DNA of 64,000 bases. Origin: Streptomyces sp. NRRL S-646 (GTDB lineage Bacteria > Actinomycetota > Actinomycetes > Streptomycetales > Streptomycetaceae). The position numbers and the translations under genes were made by a program. Within the stretch, counting starts at the first letter, position 1. Every line of letters begins with the position of its first letter. Below are positions 54,901 through 63,064 of the stretch, piece after piece. The notes under the pieces are model-generated. The model was not told the origin of the DNA, did not search any database, and saw only the letters and a list, made by a program, of their open reading frames with translations. Where the stretch lies: assembly GCF_000720765.1 (NCBI RefSeq), contig NZ_JODC01000004.1, forward strand, positions 1-64,000, read 5' to 3'.

Positions 54901-56199
54901 ATGGTCCGAACCCCGACCGCTCCCGAACGCTCGGAACAACCCATCCCCTGGCGGCTGTGGAAGGTGGCGGCCCTGTCGGGCATGGCCTCCTACCTCGACG
55001 CCGCTCTCATCGTCAGCATCGCCGTCAACCTGGCCATCTACCGTGACAGTTACGACATGGGCGTGTGGATGGCGGGCGCGATCAGCGCGATCGTCACCGG
55101 CTGCATCGCGGTCGGCTCCCTGGTCGGCGGGCGGCTGGCCGACATGTTCGGGCGCCGCCGTGTCTACAACTGGGACATCTTCTGCTTCGCGCTGGGCGCG
55201 GTCGTCATCACGCTCGCGCCGAACGACATCGTGCTCTTCACCGGTGTGCTCGTGGCAGGGCTTGCGGCCGGTGCCGATCTGCCGACCTCCCTGGCCGTGG
55301 TCTCGGACGCCGCACCCGCCGACGGCCGGGCGCGTCTGGTGTCCTTCACACAGGTCATGTGGGTGGCGGGCATCGTCGTCGTCATCTTCCTCGGCTATCT
55401 GCTGTCGGACACGGGCATGACCGGGGCGCGACTGATCACCGGTCATCTGGCCGTCGCCGCGCTGGTCACCTGGCAGCTGCGCTCCCGGCTCGACCTGGCC
55501 GACGAGCCGTCGGACACGGAGCTGGCCCAGGAGGCGGCCGCGCTGGCCGCCCCGCGCGGCATCGAGCTGAAGAACGTGTGGACCCGTGCCGCGCTGCTGC
55601 CGATGGCCGCGACCTTCGCCTACTACGTCACCTGGGGCATCGGCGCCAACACGTTCGGCCAGTTCGGCACGTATCTGCTGGTCACGGTCAGCGGCGCCTC
55701 GCAGAGCCTGGCCACCGGGATCAACCTGGCCTTCCTCCCCATCGCGCTGGTGCTGACCTTCGTCTTCGTCCGACTCGCCGACACTGCCTGGCGCGACCGG
55801 CTGTTCTATGTGTTCACCGTCGTGCAGATCGTCGCGTTCTGCATCGCTTCCCTCACCGCCGGCGCCCTGGTCGGGATGCTGGTCTTCTTCGTGCTCTACC
55901 AGATCTCCAACCCCTTCGCGGGGGAGGCCAGCTACAAGGTGTGGTCGCAGCTCACGCTGCCGCCGGACACCCGCGGTACCACCCAGGGGCTCACCTACGC
56001 CGTGTCGCGGGGAGTCTTCGCGGGCGTCGCCTTCGTCACGCCCGCCCTGATGGAGTACAGCGCCTCCGTGCTGCTCTGGTCGATCACCGCCTGCATGGCG
56101 GCGTCGGCGGTCGCGGGCGTGTACATCGTCCGTGTCCTCATCCAGCGCTCGCCAGGTGCCGCCGCCGCTCCTGCGGATCTGGGAGTGGCCCGGGCGTAG
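54901..56199 (+). CDS. MFS sugar transporter (sugar porter type)
   Basis: A 432-residue, 12-segment transporter. The conserved loop GGRLADMFGRRRVYNWDIF between segments 2 and 3 is the sugar-porter signature, and ADLPTSLAVVSD fits segment 4. ATG 54901 follows GGAG about 10 bases upstream. It is divergent from the GH106-like gene and co-directional with the isomerase-like gene 59 bases on. It should import the glycoside or sugar processed by the locus. Confidence 0.88.
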   Translation: MVRTPTAPERSEQPIPWRLWKVAALSGMASYLDAALIVSIAVNLAIYRDSYDMGVWMAGAISAIVTGCIAVGSLVGGRLADMFGRRRVYNWDIFCFALGAVVITLAPNDIVLFTGVLVAGLAAGADLPTSLAVVSDAAPADGRARLVSFTQVMWVAGIVVVIFLGYLLSDTGMTGARLITGHLAVAALVTWQLRSRLDLADEPSDTELAQEAAALAAPRGIELKNVWTRAALLPMAATFAYYVTWGIGANTFGQFGTYLLVTVSGASQSLATGINLAFLPIALVLTFVFVRLADTAWRDRLFYVFTVVQIVAFCIASLTAGALVGMLVFFVLYQISNPFAGEASYKVWSQLTLPPDTRGTTQGLTYAVSRGVFAGVAFVTPALMEYSASVLLWSITACMAASAVAGVYIVRVLIQRSPGAAAAPADLGVARA

Positions 56200-56258
56200 G
56201 GAGTGGCCCGGCCACGCGCTGAATCCGACCGTGACCTCCGAAGGAGCTGTCCCAAGCC

Positions 56259-57707
56259 ATGGCAACTGCCGAACACTCCATGTCCCTGCAGGAGTTGCTG
56301 CCGCCAGTGCACCGGCGCCGTCCCCGTATCGGCCTGGTCTCGGGTGGACTCGGCACCTACTGGCCCCAGTTTCCCGGGCTGCTGCCGCAGTTGAAGGAGT
56401 CGGCCGCCCATGTCGCCGAGCGGCTCGGACAGCTGGACGCGGAGGTCACGGACGTCGGTTTCATCTCCGACGCGCAGGAGGGCGCCGTTGCCGCCGAGGA
56501 GCTGCGCCGGGCCGACTGCGACCTGATCGTGCTGTTCCTGACGACGTATCTGACCTCGTCGATGGTGCTGCCGATCGCCCGGCGCTCGCACACCCCGGTA
56601 CTGGTCGTCGACCTCCAGCCGTCCGAGCGGATGGACCACGCCACCTTCGACACGGGCGCCTGGCTGGGGTACTGCGCGCAGTGCTCGGTGCCCGAGGTCG
56701 GCAATGTCTTCCGCCGGGCCGGCATCCCCTTCCGGTCGGTGTCGGGCTGGCTGCGCCAGGAGTCCGCCTGGCGGCGCATCGAGCAGTGGATCCGTGCGGC
56801 CCATGTCCGCGCGGCGCTGCGGTACGCCCGGCACGGCCTGATGGGGCATCTGTATCCCGGCATGCTGGACGTGTCGACGGATCTGACCCTGCTGCCCGCG
56901 ACGTTCGGCTCGCACGTGGAGGTACTGGAGTTCGACGACCTGCGGCATCGGGTGGAGCAGGTGAGCGAGGCGGAGACCCGCGACCGCATGGCGCTGGCCC
57001 GCCAGGTCTTCACCCTCGACGGCAGCGTGGCGGACGAGGACTTCTCCTGGGGCGCGAAGGTGTCCGTCGCGCTGGACCGGCTGGTCGAGGACTTCGGCCT
57101 CGACACACTCGCCTACTACCACCGCGGCCTCGACGGCGAACTGCACGAACGGCTCGGCGCGGGCATGATCCTGGGCGCCTCCCTGCTCACCGCCCGCGGC
57201 GTGCCCGCGGCCGGCGAGTACGAACTGCGCACCAGCGTCGCCCAGTTGGCCTCGCAGAGCGTCGGCGCCGGAGGCTCCTTCACCGAGATCCAGGCCCTCG
57301 ACTTCGAGGACGGCGTGGTGGAGATGGGCCACGACGGGCCCGCCCACCTCGCCGTGAGCGCCCGGGACCCGCTGCTGAGGGGGCTGGGCGTCTACCACGG
57401 AAAGCGCGGCTGGGGCGTCAGCGTGGAGTTCGACGTCCGGCACGGCCCGGTCACCCTCCTGGGCCTCGGCCAGGACGCCGACCGCAGCCTGTCGTTCATC
57501 ACCTCCGAGGGCACCGTCGTGCCCGGGCCGCTGCTGGAGATCGGCAACACCACCAGCCGTGTCGACTTCGGCCGCGACCCCGGCGAATGGGTCGACGCAT
57601 GGAGCGCGACGGGCGTCGGCCATCACTGGTCCCTCGCCGTCGGCAGGCACAGCGCCGATTTCCGGGCCGCGGCGAGCCTGCTGGGCATCGACCACCGGGA
57701 GGTGTGA
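56259..57707 (+). CDS. L-arabinose/L-fucose isomerase-like protein
   Basis: A 482-residue protein of the arabinose/fucose isomerase superfamily. It starts at ATG 56259 with GAAGGAG further upstream. The fold landmarks are an N-terminal IGLVSGGLGTYWPQFPGLLP, DCDLIVLFLTTYLTSS, and a C-terminal FITSEGTVVPGPLLEIGNTTSRVDFG that matches the isomerase barrel. Canonical Glu/His metal ligands cannot all be assigned, so it may act on a related sugar. It follows the MFS gene as a two-gene unit and supports a deoxy- or pentose sugar as the imported substrate. Confidence 0.8.
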   Translation: MATAEHSMSLQELLPPVHRRRPRIGLVSGGLGTYWPQFPGLLPQLKESAAHVAERLGQLDAEVTDVGFISDAQEGAVAAEELRRADCDLIVLFLTTYLTSSMVLPIARRSHTPVLVVDLQPSERMDHATFDTGAWLGYCAQCSVPEVGNVFRRAGIPFRSVSGWLRQESAWRRIEQWIRAAHVRAALRYARHGLMGHLYPGMLDVSTDLTLLPATFGSHVEVLEFDDLRHRVEQVSEAETRDRMALARQVFTLDGSVADEDFSWGAKVSVALDRLVEDFGLDTLAYYHRGLDGELHERLGAGMILGASLLTARGVPAAGEYELRTSVAQLASQSVGAGGSFTEIQALDFEDGVVEMGHDGPAHLAVSARDPLLRGLGVYHGKRGWGVSVEFDVRHGPVTLLGLGQDADRSLSFITSEGTVVPGPLLEIGNTTSRVDFGRDPGEWVDAWSATGVGHHWSLAVGRHSADFRAAASLLGIDHREV

Positions 57708-57871
57708 GCTCTCCTCCTGCGCGCCCTTGTTCACTCCGGTGCATTGCGCCGTGAGCCTGATCCGCGCGCGTTCCACGGCAAGGCGCCGCGCAACCACGCC
57801 GTTAGGCCGGGAAGGTGGGCAGTCCGTCGTCGTACGCCACCGCGACGTCCCACCGTCTCGAGGAGAGCTTC

Positions 57872-60043
57872 TTGCGCCTGCACCCTGTCGCGGCTGCCCT
57901 GACCTCGGCCGTGCTGCTGGCCTCGCCGCTCCCGGCGGCGTCCGCCACCCCGGCCACGGCCGATGCCGCACGCGCCACGGACGATCCCGCCGGCTACGTC
58001 AATCCGTTCGTCGGCACCGCTCCGGGCGGCACCGACTTCGGCCACGGCGGAGGCGCCGGGAACACCTTCCCCGGCGCCACGGCCGCGTTGGGCGGGATCC
58101 AGTGGAGCCCCGACACGGTCACCCGCCAGCACGGCGGGTACGCGTACAAGGACAACCGGATCCGGGGCTTCAGCCTGACCCACATCTCCGGCGCGGGCTG
58201 CAGCGACTACGGCAACGTGCCGTTCATGCCGCTCACCGGCCGCCCGGACCCGGACCCCGCCGCGCGCCACGCCACCTTCTCCCACGCCAACGAAGAGGCG
58301 TCGCCCGGCAGTTACGGGGTCCGGTTCGACAACGGCATCCGTACGCAGATCTCCGTCACCCAGCGCTCCGGCATCGCCCGCTTCACCTACCCCGCCAACG
58401 ACGCGCGGCCCGCCGGGCTGACGGTGGACGCGGGACGGGCCTTCAACAAGGCCACCGGGAAGATCAGCATCGGGTCGCGCACCCTGTCCGGCTACACCGA
58501 CAGCGGTGGCTTCTGCCACTCCTCGAACCGCTACCGGCTCTACTTCCACGCCGTCTTCGACCGCCCCTTCGCACACACCGAGCCCCTGGACGGAAAGACC
58601 TCCGGGGCGTACGTCTCCTTCGCGCCCGGGACCCGTGCGGTGACCGCGCGGGTCGGGGTGTCCTTCGTGGACGTCGCCGCCGCCCGCCAGAACGCCACCG
58701 TGGAGCAGGGCGGCCGCGCCTACGGCCTGCTCCACCGTGCCGCCCGTGACCGCTGGAACGAGTGGCTGGGCAGGATCGCCGTGCGCGGCGGCACCGAGAG
58801 CCAGCGCCGGGTGTTCTACACGGCGCTGTATCACGCGCTGCTGCACCCCAGCGCCTTCAGCGACACCGACGGCCGCTACCGGGGGATGGACGGCCGGGTC
58901 CACCGCACCCGGCCGGGGCATGTGCAGTACGCGGACTTCTCCGGCTGGGACGTCTACCGTTCGCAGGGCCAGCTGCTGGCTCTGATCGCGCCGCACGAGG
59001 CGTCCGACGTCGCCCAGTCGATCCTCAACCAGGGCCGCCAGGCAGGCTATTTCGACCGCTGGACAGTGGCCAACGGCGGCACCCGTGTCATGGTCGGCGA
59101 CCCCCTGCCGGCCATGGCCGCCTCGATCCACGCCTTCGGCGGCACCGACTTCGACGCCCGGGGACTGCTGCGGGCGGCCGTGGCGGGGCGGCAGGACGAC
59201 CGGCAGCGACCGGGGCACCGGCAGTACGACACCCTGGGCTACATCCCGGCCGGCACCAAGGGCGTCTGGGGCAGCGCGGCCACCACACTGGAGTACGCCA
59301 TCGCCGACGCCGCACTGGCGCACCTGGCCGGACGCCTCGGCGACACGAAAACCCAGGCGGTCCTCACCCGCGCCTCCGGCAACTGGCGCAATCTGTTCAA
59401 CCCGGTGAGCGGCTACATCCAGCCCCGCAATGCCGACGGAAGCTGGCCGTCCTTCTCCCCCACCCAGCACGGGGAGTACGTGGAGGGCAACGCCGCGCAG
59501 TACACCTGGCTGGTGCCGCACGACCTGCCCGGTCTGTTCACCGCCATGGGCGGCGACGCCGCGGCCGCCTCCCGTCTCGACACCTTCTTCACCCAGCTCA
59601 ACGCGGGCGCCGACAAGCCGTACGCCTATCTCGGCAACGAACCGTCCTTCAACATCCCCTGGGCGTACGACTACGCGGGCCGCCCCGACCGCACGGAGGA
59701 CATCGTGCGGCGGGCCCTCACCACTCTGTTCACCGACCGGCCCGACGGTCTCGTCGGCAACGACGACCTGGGCGAGATGTCGTCGTGGGCGGTCTGGGCA
59801 TGTCTGGGCATGTATCCCCAGGTGCCGGGCAGCCCCCAACTCGCCCTGGCCGGCCCGCTGTTCCCGTCCGCCACCGTGCGCCGCGGCAACGGGGTCACCC
59901 TCACTCTCCTCGCCCCGGACGCATCGGCCACGAACACCCACGTACGGTCACTGAGACTGAACGGGCTGCCCGTCAACGGCCCCTTCCTTCCGGAAGGGGT
60001 CCTGACCTCGGGTGGTGTGCTCCACTACGGGATGACGTCGTGA
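57872..60043 (+). CDS. Secreted GH92 alpha-1,2-mannosidase
   Basis: A 723-residue exported enzyme. The TTG start at 57872 is supported by AGGAG 6 bases upstream. The Sec signal runs to about residue 36. The N-terminal beta-sandwich begins YVNPFVGTAPGGTDFGHGGGAGNTFPGA, the GH92 hallmark, and the barrel contains FSGWDVYRSQGQLLALI and the family motif GNDDLGEMSSWAVWACLGMYP. GH92 enzymes use calcium and cut terminal alpha-mannose. The stop lies 4 bases from the stop of the convergent P450 gene. Confidence 0.92.
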   Translation: MRLHPVAAALTSAVLLASPLPAASATPATADAARATDDPAGYVNPFVGTAPGGTDFGHGGGAGNTFPGATAALGGIQWSPDTVTRQHGGYAYKDNRIRGFSLTHISGAGCSDYGNVPFMPLTGRPDPDPAARHATFSHANEEASPGSYGVRFDNGIRTQISVTQRSGIARFTYPANDARPAGLTVDAGRAFNKATGKISIGSRTLSGYTDSGGFCHSSNRYRLYFHAVFDRPFAHTEPLDGKTSGAYVSFAPGTRAVTARVGVSFVDVAAARQNATVEQGGRAYGLLHRAARDRWNEWLGRIAVRGGTESQRRVFYTALYHALLHPSAFSDTDGRYRGMDGRVHRTRPGHVQYADFSGWDVYRSQGQLLALIAPHEASDVAQSILNQGRQAGYFDRWTVANGGTRVMVGDPLPAMAASIHAFGGTDFDARGLLRAAVAGRQDDRQRPGHRQYDTLGYIPAGTKGVWGSAATTLEYAIADAALAHLAGRLGDTKTQAVLTRASGNWRNLFNPVSGYIQPRNADGSWPSFSPTQHGEYVEGNAAQYTWLVPHDLPGLFTAMGGDAAAASRLDTFFTQLNAGADKPYAYLGNEPSFNIPWAYDYAGRPDRTEDIVRRALTTLFTDRPDGLVGNDDLGEMSSWAVWACLGMYPQVPGSPQLALAGPLFPSATVRRGNGVTLTLLAPDASATNTHVRSLRLNGLPVNGPFLPEGVLTSGGVLHYGMTS

Positions 60044-60047
60044 TCTC

Positions 60048-61331
60048 TCAGGCCAGGGTCACCTCGACGGGCAGCTTCTTGATGCCGTTGACGAAGTTGG
60101 ACCGTACGCGCGGCACATCGCCGGTCAGGCGGATGTCCGCCAGGCGGGGGATCAGTTCCTCGAACATGATGCGGATCTCGGTGCGGGCGAGCAGGTTGCC
60201 CAGGCAGAGATGAGGGCTGCCCTTGCCGAAGGTGACGTGGTCGTTGTGGGGCCGGGTGACGTCGAAGTCGTACGGGTTGCCGAAGATTTCCTCGTCGCGG
60301 TTGCCGGAGGCGAACCACATGACGACCTTGTCGCCCTCCCTGACCTGCTTGCCGCCCAGCTCCACGTCCCGGGTCGCCGTGCGGCGGAAGTGGTAGACGG
60401 GGGACGCCCAGCGCAGGAACTCCTCGACGGCGACCGGGATCAGGGATGGGTCCTGCTGCAGGCGGGCGAGCTGTTCGGGGTGCTGCAGCAGGGCCAGCAT
60501 CGAGTGGGTGATGGTGTGCCGGGTGGTCTCGTTTCCGGCCACCACCAGCAGCAGGAAGTAGTTGTCGAAGTCCCGCTCGGAGAGCGGGATCCCGTCACGC
60601 GGTGTGGTGTTGACGAGTCGTGAGACCAGGTCGGTGCCGTCGCCGCCGCGCCGCTGCCGGGCCAGCTCGCGGCCGTAGTCGAAGACTTCGAGCGAGGCGG
60701 GTGAGCGGAAGGGCAGGTCGCGGTACTTCTCGCTCTCCGCGCTGTGCAGCAGCACGTCCGCGTAGTCGGGGTCGGTGTTGCCGATGATCCGGTTGCCCCA
60801 GTCGATGAGCTTCTGGTTGTCCTCCGGCGGCACGTCCAGCAGCCGGGCGAGGACGTTGATGGGGAAGTCGGCGGAGACGTCGGCGACGAAGTCGAAGCTG
60901 CCCTTCGCCAGGGCCGCGTCCAGCGTGGTGGCTGTCAGACCGCGCAGGAAGTCCGTGTAACCGTTGATCACGCTCGCGCCGAACTGCCGCTGGATCACGC
61001 TGCGCAGGGCCCGGTGCCGTACACCGTCCATTTCCAGGATGGAGGCCCGCTTCTTGATCTGGTCGTCGTCGACCTCCTCCAGGTTGACGAACCTGGTCGA
61101 GGTGAAGGTCTCCGCGTCGCGGTCGACGCGGGCGATGTCCGCGTGCCGGGTCACCGCCCAGAAACCGGAGTTGGGCGCCTCCTCCGGCTGCCAGTGCACC
61201 GGGTCCTGGTGGCGCAGGGTGTGGAACATCCGCCAGGGCGTCACCCCGTCGGTGAAGTTGTCGAGGTCGGCGAGGTCGACGTCCGCGAGCGGCATCGGTT
61301 CGTTCGAGGCGGCGGTCAGGGTCTCGGTCAT
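60048..61331 (-). CDS. Cytochrome P450
   Basis: A 427-residue class I P450. I-helix oxygen motif AGNETTRHTI, ExxR in VEEFLRW, and the heme loop FGKGSPHLCLG with Cys376 are all intact. ATG 61331 is preceded by GGGAGCC. It follows the glutamine-synthetase-like gene by 16 bases on the same strand, so the two are one transcript. The divergent ferredoxin and ferredoxin reductase are its likely electron donors. It resembles the pip/mor P450s of cyclic-amine degradation in arrangement; the substrate is not proven. Confidence 0.92.
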   Translation of the reverse strand: MTETLTAASNEPMPLADVDLADLDNFTDGVTPWRMFHTLRHQDPVHWQPEEAPNSGFWAVTRHADIARVDRDAETFTSTRFVNLEEVDDDQIKKRASILEMDGVRHRALRSVIQRQFGASVINGYTDFLRGLTATTLDAALAKGSFDFVADVSADFPINVLARLLDVPPEDNQKLIDWGNRIIGNTDPDYADVLLHSAESEKYRDLPFRSPASLEVFDYGRELARQRRGGDGTDLVSRLVNTTPRDGIPLSERDFDNYFLLLVVAGNETTRHTITHSMLALLQHPEQLARLQQDPSLIPVAVEEFLRWASPVYHFRRTATRDVELGGKQVREGDKVVMWFASGNRDEEIFGNPYDFDVTRPHNDHVTFGKGSPHLCLGNLLARTEIRIMFEELIPRLADIRLTGDVPRVRSNFVNGIKKLPVEVTLA

Positions 61332-61347
61332 GGGTGGCTCCCAAACG

Positions 61348-62703
61348 TCACAGGTGGTAGGCGTACTCGGTGAACTCCCAGTCGGTGACGTGCCGTCCGA
61401 AGCGTTCGACCTCGTTGCGCTTGTAGCTGAGGTATGAGGTGGTGAAGTCCTTGCCGAGCACCTCGGCCAGGGCGGTGTCCGCCTCCAGCGCGTCGAGGGC
61501 GGCGGGCAGGCTCGTCGGCAGCACGGCGGCGCGTGCGGTGTCGTAGCCGTAGCCCTCCAGCGGGGCGGGCGGCTCCTCCCCCGCCCGGACGCCGAGCAGT
61601 GCGGCGGCGATCGTGCCGGCCAGCAGCAGGTAGGGGTTGGCGCTCGCGTCGCCGAGCCGCAGTTCCAGGCGGGCGCCGGAGCCGCGCTCGGGCGGGATGC
61701 GGACCATGGCGCTGCGGTTGTCGAGGCCCCAGTCGATCAGCCAGGGCGCGAGGGTGTCCGGGCCGAAGCGTTTGTACGAGTTGATGGTCGGGTTGGCCAG
61801 GGCGGCGAGGGCCGGGGCGTGGGCGAGGACGCCGGCGAGGGCGTGGCGGGCGGTGGCCGAGAGGCCATGGGCGCCCGCCGGGTCGTCGAAGGCGTTGCGT
61901 CCACGGTCGTCCTCGCAGGAGAGGTGGAGGTGGAAGCCGGAGCCGCCGGCGTCGTTGAAGGGTTTGGCCATGAAGGTGGCGAGTCGGCCCTCCTTGCGTG
62001 CGAGTTCCTTGACGGCGGCCTTGAAGCGGAAGGCGCGGTCGGCGGCCGACAGGGCCTCGGAGTGGGTGAGGTTGATCTCGAACTGCCCGCCGTCGAATTC
62101 GTGGTTGCCGTTGGTGACGCCGATGCGGAGGTCGCGGAGCAGGCGCAGGGTGCGCAGCAGATGGTTGTCGGGGTCGGCGCGCAGGCCGGCCGTGTAGACG
62201 ACTCCGGGGGCTGCGGAGTACCGCTTCCAGCCGCTCGGGGATCCCGGGTCCTCATCGCAGAGGAAGTACTCGAGTTCGGGTCCGGCGACAGGGCTCAGTC
62301 CCTGCTCGGCGCACCGGGCGAGGACCGAGCGCAGCAGGTCACGGGGCGATTCGGGTGCTGGTGCCCCGGTCGCCGGGTCGATGACGTCCCCCAGGCACGC
62401 GGCGACCCCCGGCTCCCAGGGCAGCGCGACCAGGGTGTCGAGGTCCGGGCGCACGGTGATGTCGGGCAGGCCCGCGTCGAGGCCGCCGGTCACGGGGACC
62501 ACGTCCCCCTGGGGTGAGGTGTGGTACACGGCCCGGCAGAAGGCGAGCCCGTGCTCGCACGCGGTCGGCAACTGGTCGAGCAGGACGTCGCGGGCCCGGT
62601 CGGTACCGATGAGATCGGGATAGGTCACCCGGACCACGTCGATGCCCTCGGCGGCGAGCCGCTCCTGGTACTGACGGACGTCCGGTGTTTCGGATGCGCT
62701 CAC
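61348..62703 (-). CDS. Glutamine-synthetase-like (gamma-glutamyl ligase) protein
   Basis: A 451-residue type III-like glutamine synthetase homologue. GTG 62703 has GAGGAG 6 bases upstream. ATP/metal residues are visible in GPELEYFLCDE, GQFEINLTH, GSGFHLHLS and RIPPERGSGARLELRLGDASANPY. It is not the housekeeping GlnA: the N-terminal GS domain is divergent and it sits in a P450 operon. Family relatives (PipC, PuuA, GlnA3/4) attach glutamate to amines, which here could activate an amine before or after P450 attack. Confidence 0.88.
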   Translation of the reverse strand: MSASETPDVRQYQERLAAEGIDVVRVTYPDLIGTDRARDVLLDQLPTACEHGLAFCRAVYHTSPQGDVVPVTGGLDAGLPDITVRPDLDTLVALPWEPGVAACLGDVIDPATGAPAPESPRDLLRSVLARCAEQGLSPVAGPELEYFLCDEDPGSPSGWKRYSAAPGVVYTAGLRADPDNHLLRTLRLLRDLRIGVTNGNHEFDGGQFEINLTHSEALSAADRAFRFKAAVKELARKEGRLATFMAKPFNDAGGSGFHLHLSCEDDRGRNAFDDPAGAHGLSATARHALAGVLAHAPALAALANPTINSYKRFGPDTLAPWLIDWGLDNRSAMVRIPPERGSGARLELRLGDASANPYLLLAGTIAAALLGVRAGEEPPAPLEGYGYDTARAAVLPTSLPAALDALEADTALAEVLGKDFTTSYLSYKRNEVERFGRHVTDWEFTEYAYHL

Positions 62704-62730
62704 CGTTGTCTCCTCGGCGGCCGGCATGTT

Positions 62731-62744
62731 GTTTGATGCCAAAC
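62731..62744. promoter_or_regulatory. Operator copy 1, GTTTGATGCCAAAC
   Basis: An inverted repeat of 6-bp arms, one mismatch, 28 bases before the glutamine-synthetase-like start. Together with the flanking bases it matches copy 2 over about 20 bases (ATGTTGTTTGA…CAAACGA). Confidence 0.75.
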
Positions 62745-62837
62745 GATAAGAACGGTTCCAACCGCCCACAAGGGGGTGGCACCAAAAAATTATCCACCTG
62801 GACAGGTATTGACCAGGGGTGGGCGGCTTCCTATGTT

Positions 62838-62851
62838 GTTTGACATCAAAC
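62838..62851. promoter_or_regulatory. Operator copy 2, GTTTGACATCAAAC
   Basis: A perfect inverted repeat (GTTTGA–CA–TCAAAC) 23 bases before the ferredoxin start, in the region divergent to the glutamine-synthetase-like gene. The two copies, about 107 bases apart, should be bound by the same regulator, which is not in the window. Confidence 0.78.
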
Positions 62852-62873
62852 GAGCTCATCGGGAGGACCGGCC

Positions 62874-63062
62874 ATGAAGGTCGTCGTCGACATGAACAAG
62901 TGCCAGGACCACGGCCAGTGCGTTTTCGCGGCCCCCGACGTCTTCCAGCTCGACGGGAACGGGCGGCTGGGCTACGTCAGCGACCCCGACGACGCGCTGC
63001 GCGACGAGGTCGAGGAAGCCGCCGACGTCTGCCCGCTGCAGGCCATCCGGATCGAGGCCTGA
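62874..63062 (+). CDS. [3Fe-4S] ferredoxin
   Basis: A 62-residue ferredoxin with three cluster Cys (Cys10, Cys16, Cys53) and His13 where a fourth Cys would sit, the CxxHxxC…CP pattern of P450-partner [3Fe-4S] ferredoxins. GGAGGACC precedes the ATG. The reductase gene begins 2 bases after its stop. Confidence 0.93.
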   Translation: MKVVVDMNKCQDHGQCVFAAPDVFQLDGNGRLGYVSDPDDALRDEVEEAADVCPLQAIRIEA

Positions 63063-63064
63063 GC

